A stretch of 64,000 nt of DNA from Taudactylus pleione (lineage: Eukaryota > Chordata > Amphibia > Anura > Myobatrachidae). The DNA is taken from positions 14,404,001-14,468,000 of the forward strand of contig JAUIMM010000016.1 of NCBI GenBank assembly GCA_031769625.1, given 5' to 3'. Below the pieces are notes generated by a model, which was not told the DNA's origin, searched no databases, and was given only the letters and a program-made list of their open reading frames with translations. Below are positions 11,149 through 22,332 of this stretch, one piece after another (position 1 is the stretch's first letter; each line of letters begins with the position of its first letter). The translations under genes and the position numbers were made by a program.

Positions 11149-11685
11149 CTAGCTATATATATATATATATATATATGAGTTCTTTAAAGCAATGTTATGG
11201 ACAAGCATGTGTGCATGCAACGGTAATCGCACACATTAATTTACAAGTACTGTGCTGACATACATACTACAGATCTATAGCTGTATAATTTTTACTGCTT
11301 TAGTTATTGCCTAATAAGCCTCACAATTTTCACTAAGTAAAAATAAAGTTTATATATGTTGCAGCTAATTTTCAGTAACCTACCTGATTGAAGATGACTT
11401 ATGCATGTGTGTATTTTGTCATATATTTCAATACATCTACATATGTTTATTCATTTAAAGCTCTTTTGGTTTTAGAAGAGTCCCCATACAGGTCTCCAGC
11501 AATGCATTGGCACTTCATCTGATACAATCCCACTGACATAACTGCAGTGGTATCACCAAATCTATAAGCAGCATATATTGGGGGAGGAAATCAGTTGGCA
11601 ACAATTAATTCAGTTGACTGCATCTAGCCAATCACTTAAGCCAGGAGATCCAACTTACGACTACTGCCCAGGTCTTATGGTGCCT

Positions 11686-12028
11686 TACCTATACACTTTT
11701 ATGAGCGATTTGAACTAAATCGTTCATATTGTTCACTTTTTTGCAGTCACCAACCTGACAACGACCCGCGTTCCCGCATGAACGACAACGATATCTATGG
11801 TCTTTCATGCATGCAGGTCAACTTGGACGATTTTGTAAAGATTTGCCTGTAAAAAGATAGATATCTATGATAGTTTCAGTGAAACATCTATCTTTTTACA
11901 GGCAAATCTTTACAAAATCGTCCAAGTTGACCTGCATGCATGAAAGACCATAGATATCGTTGTCGTTCACAAAAAAGTGAACGATATTGTTCACATCGCT
12001 CATAAGAGTCGTACTGTGTGTACGCACC
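11686..12028. mobile_element. Palindromic MITE with 75-bp arms
   Basis: A near-perfect palindrome spans 11780-11969, with arms of roughly 75 bases (left starts GAACGACAACGATATC, right ends GATATCGTTGTCGTTC). A shorter outer pair (AAGTGAACGATATTGTTCAC on the right) flanks it. The ends resemble the GTGTGTACGCACC family seen at 27795 and 30150. Confidence 0.75.
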
Positions 12029-12091
12029 ACTAGTCTTTGTAAACTGCATCAAATGTCTTAAGCGCTAGACTCTATATTGTTACCACACTCA

Positions 12092-12641
12092 GGCCTTCAT
12101 TCAGAGGCGGCCGTACGGTCTACGACCACACGGCCGCCTCGATGTTTGTCAAGTGCGCATGCGCACGAGGGAGCCGCCTCCTTCGCGCGCATGCGTGAGA
12201 CCCGCTACGACCGACAGCGCCGGTCGTAGCGGGTCTCTTTCCAAAGGGGGCGAGCTGTCGATGTTGATTGACAGCTCTCCCCGTTTGGAAGGCGGGCCGG
12301 GGGGGTGGCAGCCCAAACGGAGGCGTTCCCATGGGAACGCCTACCGTTTGGGGGAGGCCCCACTGACATCACTAGTGATGTCAGTGGAGAGCTTCCGGCT
12401 CTGACAGAGCCAGAAGCTCTCCGGGGCTTACGACAAGTGTGACCCTACCCTAGGGTCTCGTCGTAAGCCCCGATGGACGCTATGGTCTCTGACCATCACG
12501 ACCATCACCCTAGCGGTCGTTAGAGCTGTTGGTGTAAACCCACAGCCTAACGACCAAAACAGAGGCGGGCGGTCAGGATGCATGCGGCCGCCCAGTTTCT
12601 GAGCGACCGCTTGCATCCTCCGACCGCCTCTGAATGAGGCC
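12092..12641. mobile_element. Hairpin-chain MITE, GGCC terminus, 4-bp duplication CTCA
   Basis: The element starts GGCCTTCATTCAGAGGCGG and ends CCGCCTCTGAATGAGGCC. It is flanked by the 4-bp repeat CTCA (12088-12091, 12642-12645). The interior is a run of consecutive perfect or near-perfect hairpins, such as CGCTACGACCG/CGGTCGTAGCG, CCACTGACATCAC/GTGATGTCAGTGG, GAGCTTC.GGCTCTG/CAGAGCC.GAAGCTC and GGGGCTTACGAC/GTCGTAAGCCCC. No coding capacity. The same hairpin modules recur in the copy at 20198-20563. Confidence 0.8.
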
Positions 12642-12671
12642 CTCAGTAACACCAGGCACTAGTTGGAGAGG

Positions 12672-12801
12672 ATCTCTGCTCGCACCTCAGGAGGGTGCGA
12701 CCAAAAGTCTGCTAGTCGTGGGTTTGTCATGCGCATAGTTGAATAGCTCTGCACACTTATCTTGGGAGCTATATTCCAGCAGAGAATTGAATCTCCCCCT
12801 A
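12672..12801. mobile_element. MITE fragment, GATTCAA/CACCTCAGGAGG group
   Basis: It contains GCACCTCAGGAGGGTGC, also present in the MITE at 28714, and ends GAATTGAATCTCCCCC. Only one terminus is preserved. Confidence 0.5.
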
Positions 12802-13209
12802 GGTTAGTATTTTATTTATTCAACTCAGTAATATGCAGGCACCTATGTATGAGCTGACAAATCAGACCAGCAGCGGAAGAAGATTTTGCAAGGAAAATAA
12901 GTCTAGTTGCCGCATTCAAAATAGATTGTAGAGGTGACAGTCTGTTTAGGGGAAGACCAGTAAAGAGGTAATGGCATTAGTCAATGTGGTATATAACACT
13001 GGGGAACAAAAAAAATTTTTTTTTTCTTGCCAAGGATTTAAGATCGGTTTTAGAGTACTTGCAGGTCCTATTTTCGCATTAGACCTTCACTATAGCTGAA
13101 TTGGTTCCAGTTTTCAAATTAAATGAAAAAAATTATAAAATTCAATTATTTTCTCCATTTGAAGTACCTTAATAGTCTAGGCCTGCTTTACTTCACAGAA
13201 TTGACTTAA

Positions 13210-13456
13210 GGGGGGTATCCACTAGACTATTAAGTTGAATGATAACATCGTTTGAAATTTTGGTTTTTTAGACATCTATCATCGTTCAAACATGCTGGTT
13301 ATCCTTACGATATCGTCAGGTTCAGCATGTTTGCAGATGATTGATTGTGCCTGCACTGAACGACATATCGTTCAGTGTGGGCACCCTGCAGTATAGTGAA
13401 CGATAAAGATACCATTATGGTTCAGTCTTTTCACTGTCGGGTAGTGGATACCCGCC
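13210..13456. mobile_element. MITE with TTAA target duplication
   Basis: TTAA flanks both ends (13206-13209, 13457-13460). The termini GGGGGGTATCCACTA and TAGTGGATACCCGCC are inverted repeats. A TTAA duplication fits piggyBac or Kolobok type elements. It sits inside the transposon at 12995-15668. Confidence 0.75.
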
Positions 13457-13829
13457 TTAAGTTTTGCTTTTATAACAACTACCCTCTATCAACAATAACT
13501 AGAATTTTTTTTTATTTGTGATAACGTAGCTGGTAGTGAGATTTGATATGTGTCTCAAACATGACTAACACTTGGAAGAGGCGTGGCAGTGCACTGCTGG
13601 GTCATCCTCAGACCACAACCACGCCTCCTCCCAGCATACAGAGAGGAGCATCGGAGAGGACAGAGTGACACAGTTAGCACATTTCCTGTTCCTTTGTTCT
13701 GCCCTCTCTATGTCCAACCACAACTAATTTCCCATCGGTTGGGCTTGTTTTGTTCAGTACGTCTTCTGCTCTTTTTTTTTTGGAGTTGGCACTGAATGTG
13801 TGAAACAAAACATTTTCACTGTAACAATC

Positions 13830-15513
13830 AGTTATTCTCGGTGTACTGACAACCCTGATGTTTTTTGTTATAATTGTGGCAAATATAGTGTTGCAAAAGA
13901 GAAAAAGTATAACTGTATTTGTAAAACAAGCGTATCAGGCTTATTTTGGACGTCTCATAAGCCAGCAAGACAAGATTTGGGTGCTTCACAAAGTTTGTAA
14001 AACCGCAATTGGACTAAAGGTGATCGAAAAGGACTTAAATTCGGCATACCATTGATGTGGAATGAGCTAAAAGATCACTTGAGTGACTGCTATTTATGTG
14101 CTGTAAATGTGAAGGGTATGAATCGATTTAAGAAACGCAAATGGGAATACCCAAGTGACAACACAGATGAAAGTGAGTTTGAAGAAAGTTCCTCTACTCC
14201 AAACAAATTTTCTCAAAAGGAACTAAGCTATTTAATTCGTGACTTGAATTTATTGAAAAAAGGAGCTGAGCTTTTACCATCCAGACTTCAAGAAAAGCAC
14301 TGTCTTGAGCCGGATGTTTATTATAACGTCGTATCGAAATAGAGAGCAAGCCATACTGCCGTTCTTTAGCCAAGATAACAATCTTGTGTATTGCAACAAT
14401 ATTCCGGAACTTCTCCAGATGATGGGCTTACCAGAATATCGAGCAGAAGACTGGCGGCTCTTTTGGGATAGTTTTAAAAGGAGCTTAAAATGCGTATTAC
14501 TGCACAATGGGAATAAATTTGCATTGATTCCTATCGGTCATTCAACAAACTTAAAGAAAAGTGAAAATATCAAGTTAATCTTAGAAAAAATTGCTTATTC
14601 TCAGCATCAGTTGTCTGTTTGTGTTGATTTTAAAAATGGTAAACTTTCTTCTTGGGCAGCAAAGTAGATGTACTAAGTATCCTTGTCACATATGCTTATG
14701 GGATAGTCGTGCAAAATAAAAGCATTGGCAGCAAACCGTATGGCCTCCAAGAGAAGTTACAACTGTAGGAGAAGCCAACATCATTCAGGAGCCCTTAAAT
14801 GACAGGAAAAAAAATCATACTGCCAGCTCTAAATATCAAACTCAGTTTAATTAAACAATTGTAAAAGCATTGGACAAGTCAGGCGATTGTTTCACGTATA
14901 TTTGTCAAACAATTCCATCTCTTAGTATTGAAAAATTAAAGGCAGGAATTTTTGACGGCCCACAGATACGGAAACTGGTGAAGGATCCAAATTTTACCAC
15001 ATCTGTGACTGAAACCGAATCTGAAGCATGGCTTAGTTATGTGTCTGCAGTGTTCACTCTAGCTCCGGCGGAAGGCTGGAGCTAGAGAAGGCACTTTTGC
15101 GCGTGCCCGAAAAGGGGGCGTGACCACTGAATTGGGCACGTGTCTATAAGATGCGTCACCCTTTTCATCACTCTTGGGGGCATGCCTGGCACTTACGGAC
15201 ACGCCGGGCAGCCCCCAAGCACTGCTGACAGGGAGAACAGATGCCGGGCGCATGCGCCCGGCGTCTGTTCACTGGCAGTGTCTGGGTCACCACACATTTC
15301 CCCACCCGTGGGACACTGCGACCCGCGGGTGAAGACTGCACACGCAGGCTTGAGGGCAGGGTGCCATTTGCTTTCCAGAAGGAGGGCAGGATGCAGCGCC
15401 CCGCTAAAACAGCCTAGCGGGAACGCTGTGTCTGCCTATAAAATGTTGAATGACCATCACAAGGCAGACAACTATCATGAATTAGCTATGTTAAATATAT
15501 TTTTAACATAGTT
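13830..15513 (+). pseudogene. Broken gene of unclassified transposon protein family
   Basis: Several frames in order make up one protein. It begins with a possible zinc-binding start (RCTDNPDVFCYNCGKYSV), then WNELKDHLSDCYLCAVNVKG (14059-14118). Next come YRNREQAILPFFSQDNNLVY, EYRAEDWRLFWDSFKRSLKC and LLHNGNKFALIPIGHSTNLK, then a degraded YPCHICLWDSRA segment near 14670-14715, and ALDKSGDCF and AGIFDGPQIRKLVKD near 14863-14990. At least three frameshifts or stops break it, so it cannot make a full protein. A hAT-type MITE interrupts its end at 15049; past the MITE the frame resumes with KMLNDHHKADNYHELAML and stops at about 15513. The order and motifs resemble proteins annotated only as uncharacterised in many animals. 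I infer a transposase but see no proven catalytic triad. Confidence 0.65.
15049..15427 (+). mobile_element. hAT-type MITE with perfect 8-bp duplication, nested
   Basis: The element runs from AGTGTTCACTCTAG to CTAGCGGGAACGCT between two exact copies of GTGTCTGC (15041-15048, 15428-15435). It is GC-rich, non-coding and the same family as 2816-3216 and 25511-25824. It interrupts the unclassified transposon protein gene. Confidence 0.88.
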
Positions 15514-16195
15514 TAATTTAGTTTTTCATCAATATTAAAGACTCATGCATATCTCAAAACTAGAGTCAATTGAAAAATAAGCATGGCCTATTCATGATCA
15601 GGATCACAAAATTAATCGAAATTGACTCTTAAATCCCTGGCAACAGATTGACTGTCCCCCAATGTTATGAGTGCATGTATAAAAGTCTTTGTGGGATACA
15701 GATGTGTTCTCCTATATCTATCCTCAATTCGCACTAAATAGTCCTGTGTGTGACATGGTTATTACATGTTGATGAGTGTTGGAAGTGGAACATATGAACC
15801 ATAAAACAAAGGCGCTTTACAGTGTATTTTTTGGGTGCAGAGAAATTATCTAGGGGGCTGCATTTAGAGACATTTGCATTATACATTGTAATTTTTGTAT
15901 TTTGTGATCAACCAGGCTGATGAATGGTCATCATCAATGAAAGTTGGCTAATCTTCACAAATACAGGCATTGTGGTCATCTTTACAAATTTTCTGCAAGT
16001 ATTGACATCGGTCCCATTGGAACACAAGTTATGGGCCCTGTTTGAGTGCGACTCAATTCTCATTGGTAAATAATTGGTATAGAGTCCAGACGCGTCTAAT
16101 CTGGAGGCAGCACAACAAGGCAAATTACTATCTTTAGTGTAATATATACCTGAGCGATTGAGGAGTCATATTTGTTTATGTATCTTTGGTGGGAT

Positions 16196-16575
16196 AGTGT
16201 TTATTCTATGGTGAACTCCGTCTGGGAGAAAGGGCACTGTTCTGCGTGCACTCCTGAAAAGGGGGTGTAGCCACACGGGAGGGCTGTGGCTTTTATTATG
16301 TTATCTACATTTTTCGTCACTCACTTATGGAGATGCTGGGCTGTCCCCAAGCTACCCCCTCACTGTTAAAAGATGTGATGCGCACGGCATCTATTCACCG
16401 GCCATGAGCGCTAAACCACAACTTTTCACACCCGCAGGACACCTCGGCCCACTGGTGGGAATAGCTGATGGCAGACTTTCAGCATGGTGCTACCATAAGG
16501 GCAGCACACATTTTGACATTTTAATATCTGGCAGGGCGCAGCACCCTGATGAAACAGCCCAGAGAAGCGTACACT
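16196..16575 (+). mobile_element. hAT-type MITE, older copy of the AGTGTTC family
   Basis: It aligns by eye with the copies at 15049 and 25511, sharing CCTGAAAAGGGGG, the CGGCATCTATTCACCGG region and CAGGGCGCAGCACCCTGATGA near the end. Termini are decayed and no clear target duplication is left. Confidence 0.65.
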
Positions 16576-16693
16576 AAAGTGGTTTGAAAGTGCGATAAGA
16601 ACCAGCATAGGACAGTGTCTTGAAGACCTAGGGAATGTAGTCTTTATGTGACATGAGAGTGCTTAACAATGTAAATGCAGCAAAGAAGTCTAA

Positions 16694-16933
16694 AGCCGGG
16701 TACACATTAGCACGAGGTAAGGAATGATCCCTCGTTCCGTCCTTCACTACCTGCAATGGAGCCGCATTCGATATTGTCCGGTTGGACATGTAGCATGGCC
16801 GACCGGACGATGCTTCAAGCGATCACTGGAGGGCGCATATTGACTGTACACACTGAACGATGTGGCCAATATGTCGTTCTAATTCGACTGGAAACATAGA
16901 TTGTGCTGACACCGTCTCAGTGTGTACCCTGCT
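16694..16933. mobile_element. MITE, GGGTACACA family
   Basis: Inverted ends GCCGGGTACACATTAG and CAGTGTGTACCCTGC enclose a non-coding interior rich in CGAT-type motifs. The same terminus recurs at 30150, with variants at 27795 and 45391. Confidence 0.65.
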
Positions 16934-17217
16934 CAAGCTCTAGGAGGGAATCCATTTGAACGCGATGTGCCCAGCTGCAAGTTCCTGCGCTCTGTACGAT
17001 TATGAATTTCTCCAAATGGGTATCCTGGAATATGTGGGGAAAAAAGATGTGACAATAGTATGTACCCTAATGATATTCGAATAACTTGCATAATGGAAAC
17101 ACGCCCTTGATTGGTGGTAAACAAGCGTTGGACAGAAATCTCTACATTTGTTTAGGCAACGTTGCTCTCTGCAGTCCTGTAATTTTCTTACTCCATAACA
17201 ATATAGTAGGAGACACA

Positions 17218-17704
17218 GGACCTAATTCAGAGCTGTACGCTAATGCAGGCGCTGTTGCCTCTGTACAACATTGGATGTGTGAAAATATGCAAATGTAGCA
17301 GTTGCTGATTAATGTATTGAGACGCCCACCTGTAGCATTGCAAATCCAAGCATGTGCGCACAAAGACACAGCATCGGTCACCGATTCTTTGATGATCGGT
17401 CTTCTGAGTAGCCCTATAGTCAAACAGAATGGCCCTGTATACTGAGAAGCCAGATACCGTTTTCTTGCGTACGGGATCACAGACGCAGGATGTGAGATGA
17501 ACCCGAAACTGTTTCGACACTCCTGCGTTCTTGGCACCTCTAACATTCCACAAACGCCTTCTGTCAATCACAATGAGATTAAAAAGTTGCTGCAAGCGAC
17601 TTTGGTAATGTACCTTGACGCGTGCACAGTGCGACTTCGAAGCATGCACAGATTATTGCTCAACTGCGAAAACATCAACTTAGTTTACAACTCTGAATTG
17701 AGCC
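17218..17704. mobile_element. MITE, GGCC...ATTCAGAG group, 4-bp duplication CACA
   Basis: The ends are GGACCTAATTCAGAGCTGT and ACAACTCTGAATTGAGCC, flanked by CACA (17214-17217, 17705-17708). No hairpin chain is evident. A related copy (TGTACGCTAATGCAGGCGC) starts at 63904 and runs off the window. Confidence 0.7.
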
Positions 17705-17980
17705 CACAATGTGGTGCTGATCAATTTGATGCCAGATTTTCTACTTTACAGATTATATATAATCATGTACTCGCCTTCAATTGGATATACATCCAATAAT
17801 TGAACACATTAAAATCTGTTATAAAGAAAATGGTCCATTTATTTAATAGAATATTATCTATAAATACACTTAATCCAAAGCACTCAACCATCTTTAGTGC
17901 CTAAGTGACCACTCCTTTTACATAAAAAAATCATACTAACTCTGCACTCACTTTTCAAACTGTAATTCATTTACATTCAG

Positions 17981-19114
17981 GGGGCTCGATTCAATTCTGT
18001 GCGAATTGAATAGCACCGGGAGGGAGCTCCCAACCTATTCAATTCAACACGTTTTGTCGGAGAATGCCGGTTCTCGCGCCTTAAACATGGTGTTTAGTCG
18101 TGAGAACAGGCCTTTTTACGACTAAGGGCTGTATTCAATTAGAAGCGAAAAGCCGTTTTCCATGAAAAAGTATCGCCGATCTCCGTTTTTTCTCGTGGTC
18201 AGAGCTTTTCTCCAAATTCAATTCCATCTGGTGTTCACCTACGTCGAAGTCAATGCCATGTAATAGGTGAAAAAGAATAGCGGGTGAAAAGAAGTGAAAC
18301 ATTTTTATTTTGCGGTGCAGACATGGGGAAGCCACTCAGAACCTTTGGGACAGCCCCCCAAAGGAAAACTGTCAAAAAATCCGGGGGAAAAACAAGAACA
18401 CCCCAAAAAAGTACTTTGCTTTTGGGGGTGGAAAAGTACAAAGTGGGGAGATAAGCATAAAAACTAGTGAAATAGACTTCTTGGGGTGCTGTAAGGAGGG
18501 GCCAAGTGTTTTGGGGATTGCAGGTGCATGTATGAAGGTGGTTTTTGAAGTTTTTTTTTTTTTTTTTTAAAGTTCACTTTAGAGACATAAAAATATGCTA
18601 GCACCCATTTTCAAGTACCCCAAATGTGACAAGACTACTTATTTTCACCAAAAAATACTGCTTTATGCCATTCTTCACCACTTTTTATAAGGACGCTAAT
18701 AACTATTTTAAACCACTTCAGTATCCCAAATAGTTTTATTAGGGCTATTTGAACACTTCTACATTGATCACCAATGTTAGTGCATCTTTCTGGGGAGTAC
18801 ACACTGATTTCCCCTATTCTGACAGTACTTTCTGCCTGTTCTGCATTCGCCGCTTGCTGTGTTTGCGTGGTTAGTAATTGTATAGGGCGAAAAGTGGGGA
18901 CGCGCCCGATAACTTTACGCATCCAAACACGCGATGTAGCCAAAGTCTGGCAGGTGGAACTTTTTCGCCGATGCGAAAGCAATTGAATATGGCCCTAAAC
19001 TGCAAGGGGCAGTGCGAGAAGAAATCCTTAGCCGGGGTTAACAGCACACTGAATTGAATAGCTGCGGGAACTCCCTCCCAGCGCTATTCAAATTGCGTTG
19101 GATTGAATCGAGCC
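17981..19114. mobile_element. MITE, GATTCAATTC family, interrupted by a nested element
   Basis: The left end is GGGGCTCGATTCAATTC and the right end GGATTGAATCGAGCC, with GGGAGGGAGCTCCC and GGGAACTCCCTCCCAGC arms inside. The host copy is split by the nested element at 18126-18995. Confidence 0.7.
18126..18995 (+). mobile_element. Nested MITE with TAA target duplication
   Basis: The ends are GGGCTGTATTCAATT and AATTGAATATGGCCC, with TAA on both sides (18123-18125, 18996-18998). A 3-bp TAA/TTA duplication fits PIF/Harbinger-type elements. A second, more decayed copy in the same orientation lies at about 61324-62186. Confidence 0.72.
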
Positions 19115-20197
19115 ACCTTTATTTCCAAAACATTGCAATAATTTGTCCAGCTGATCAACCACGTCATGGTCTTGCCATCTGGTCAGTCCCTACACTGACT
19201 ATCAAAAATATATGCTTTTTCCATTCGTATGGATCCTGACCTAAAGAGACAGAACCACACCCAGACATATCGGTTAATGAGCACAAGCTGACAAAGTTTG
19301 GCTTACATTTGGAAAAGCAGAATGCCTATTCAGGCAACATTAGTTCTCTTTAAGCATTCATCTGTGACACAATTGAGTGAAGAAAGTCACACAAAATCTA
19401 GCACCAAGCTGCTGTCTGTATAGGAGCTGGCCATTGTGCTGAAATAGCAAGCGCACATCTGAAACTGAGGGCCTGATTCAGCTAGGATCGAAGTTACTAA
19501 TATGCACGCAATGGAGCGATTGTTGCATTTTGTGCATGCGTGTGCATTGCGGTGCGTAAACTAGCTATTGCGTTCGGGACTGTGATCGCAAAGGCTAAGC
19601 AGACCCCCTCGCAGAGTGACTGACAGTAAGCACCGTTTGTGGATGGTGACGGGGAAGTGGTCGGGGAAATGCAGGCGTGCCACTGCGTTCGCACGCCGCT
19701 GCAGGGTCATACATAAATTAGTGTGCAGTGTGAGGTCTCATAACGTACAAGGAAGTTAGCATTTTCTGAGTAAGGCGTGGGCTTCTGCAAGTGTGCGTAT
19801 GGGTCCGATGTTACAGATTTGTTTTGCTATGTTGCTAAAGTATACTGATGTGAGTAAAGGGAAGTCGGCGTCCTTATGTTAGACTGCAATCACAATGTGA
19901 ATGTAATCATTTGCATATCACGCTGATGCTAACGCTGATCTTAATAGACCCTTTATCCTCCACAGCTCACATACAGCAGTCTGCCACCAGTTAACACAAT
20001 GCATTTTACGGCCGGAGAATGATGGGAAACATCAAGACCTGTGTGTTTCCAAAACCACTCTGCCTTTATTTTGGACAGCACTCAAATTAACTTAGAGACA
20101 AAGAAATCTAGTCTGCACATGTGCAACAAATTTTCTTATCTACCTAATTAAAATACATATAAATATATTTAGCATATTCCAAGCATTACATACATTG

Positions 20198-20563
20198 GGG
20201 GTCATTCAGACCGGCTCCGAGCAGCAGTACGCTCGCAAGCGGGTCGATGTTCCCCACTGCGCATGTGCACGACGGAGGGAGCTCCGTCGTGCGCATGCGC
20301 GAGACCCGGGGAGTGACGGGCTCTGATAGAGCCAAAATCACTCCAGGGCTTGTGGCAGGGAGACCCTACCGCAGGGTCTCCGTCGCAAGTCTGATGGTCG
20401 CGATGGTCAAGACCATCGCGACCATCTTTTTGGCCGCTCGCATATGCTGTGGGTGGTCACCCACAGCTATACGAGCGGCCAGGAGGCCGCTCCATTTTCA
20501 TGGAGGAGGGCCCTGATTCAGAGCGAGCGCTCTGGTCAGAGCGTCCGGCTCTGAATCAGGCCC
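20198..20563. mobile_element. Hairpin-chain MITE, 4-bp duplication ATTG
   Basis: It begins GGGGTCATTCAGACCGG and ends CCGGCTCTGAATCAGGCCC between copies of ATTG (20194-20197, 20564-20567). Interior hairpins include GATGGTCGCGATGGTC/GACCATCGCGACCATC, GGGAGACCCTACC/GCAGGGTCTCC and GGCCGCTCG/CGAGCGGCC around TGTGGGTGGTCACCCACA. It shares hairpin modules with 12092-12641. Confidence 0.8.
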
Positions 20564-21120
20564 ATTGTCAGTAGATGGCAGTATTTCCTAACTTATCAAT
20601 AAATTAATATCAGTACTACTATCTAGCTATAAATTTATATGACATCTCTCAAGGGATTTATTAGCTATGTCTAGTCTTAGATTCAATACATCGTTGGTAT
20701 AAGGCAGTCTCTTGACAACTTACACCATTGTTCTCAATTGGACCATATAATCTCTTATCTTTCCTGTCATATAAATCAGAATTGACTACAAAGGATGAAT
20801 ACACTCTACTATAGCCTTAAATCTCTAACATAAGCTATTCTATATGAATACATTCTTAAAAGCTAGAATAGATAGATAAGGAATGAGGCCCTTCTCAGGC
20901 ACAATGTCTCACACAGAATATCATTTCTTCTTAGCATTTGAACACAAAATGGAGTCATGCTTTAACATGATTCTTCACTTTATCAATCCCCTTCTTCAAA
21001 TCTACACCGTCTTTTGTTCAATTCTATATTCTGTATAACCCGCCTGTCTTTCACATCAATTGGCCCCTCGTAGTGACCCGTATTTCACGGCCTAGGAACC
21101 CATTAGTGTCACCACCACAG

Positions 21121-21994
21121 AATAAACAAAAGGAGTGGCGCTTATCAGTAAGCAGCTGTTAAGAGGACGGTGTTAATCTCCTCAATGGAATACAAAAAAA
21201 AAGGAAGTAGATAACAGCGCTAATGTGGGGTGTGTATAGGTCTGTAGAGAGGGGTTCAAGAAAACAACCCTAAAATTATTACAGATATACAGGTATATCA
21301 AATGTTGTCATGCGTGGCTTGGTTAAAAAACATTTAATAAACACATTGTTGCTCTGCAACCTCATATCAAAGGAGCAGTGGCATAATCATGCAATTGAAT
21401 AAAACAGCAAATAAAAGATGACTGGTATTCAACAGTCTGCTGATTTAGATATCTCACTCTGGTGGAAATCTCTACTGGAGGAGTGTATAGGGTGGATATG
21501 TCCCGGAATAATGTCCAGCAATAATAAATGAGACGTTACTAACCCTGGTGGTTTTTAGCAAGATGTCCTCACAATAATATCCTCATGTAGGGAGGTGATC
21601 CAGTGGTGTCTCTAGATGAAATAATGGCTGGTCCAGATCTAATAAGTCATCCAAATGATCCCTTAATCCTCCTTAAGTGGCTCCAGCATACAGGGGAACC
21701 AGTATCAAAGCTCAACGCGTTTCCGTGTGGAAATAACCCACAACTTCATCAGGAGCAAGTGTGTGAGTGTCTCTGAGAGTTCCAGATATTTATACTGCTA
21801 TGATAAGTAAATAATTAGCAGGTTGAGCTTTGATACTGGTTACCCTGCATTAAATGTTTATTAAATGTTTTTTAACCAAGCCATGCGTAACAACATTTGA
21901 TATATATCTAATAATTTTAGGGTTGACTTCTTGAACCCCACTCTACAAACCTATACATACCCCACATTAGGGCTGTTATCTACTTCCTTCAGTA
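21121..21994. mobile_element. Penelope-like insertion with inverted arms and 12-bp duplication
   Basis: A 12-base direct repeat TCACCACCACAG flanks it (21109-21120, 21995-22006). Inside are two inverted arms of about 150-170 bases (left about 21190-21345, right about 21845-21992; for example CATGCGTGGCTTGGTTAAAAA against TTTTTAACCAAGCCATGCG). A hammerhead-like motif lies between them on the minus strand. Variable-length duplications, inverted partial copies and hammerhead motifs are known for Penelope-like retroelements. No reverse transcriptase is present, so the assignment is inferred. Confidence 0.55.
21711..21754 (-). ncRNA. Hammerhead-ribozyme-like motif
   Basis: On the minus strand the order is CTGATGA, then a stem (TTGTGG with CCACAC-type pairing), then GAAA followed by CGCGTTGAGC. 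This is the order of the hammerhead core. The base pair next to the core in stem II is mismatched, and a stem III/stem I partner is only partly seen, so activity is doubtful. Confidence 0.45.
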
Positions 21995-22332
21995 TCACCA
22001 CCACAGTAGGCAATCCTATCTACATCATGTCTACTGATATATATCAAAAAGAACTATATATATCTATGATTACACACACATTGTTAATCTCTAATAGAAC
22101 CACACATGAGTATAATATAAGGTACTAATCATAAGAAGCAAAATATATCTTAGAGTCCATGTTAACAGTTGAACACTGGTCACAATCAAGACATGTAGTT
22201 GTTCCTCTGGTTGTCTTGTATGGCACTTTTCATAATAAATATTTGTATGGTACTGTTCAGAGCCAATCCAACTGTTTCAACATTTCAGTGTAAGTATTTT
22301 CTTAATCAGTCAAATTAAAACTTCATTAAACG

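Larger units (their letters stand above)
12995..15668 (+). mobile_element. Decayed DNA transposon of an unclassified protein family
   Basis: The outer ends are imperfect inverted repeats (ATAACACTGGGGAACA on the left, TGTCCCCCAATGTTAT on the right). Between them lies a broken plus-strand protein gene (13830-15513). Two younger MITEs are nested inside at 13210-13456 and 15049-15427. Superfamily is not established. The protein carries features I associate with a widespread uncharacterised transposon-related family in animals. Confidence 0.6.
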
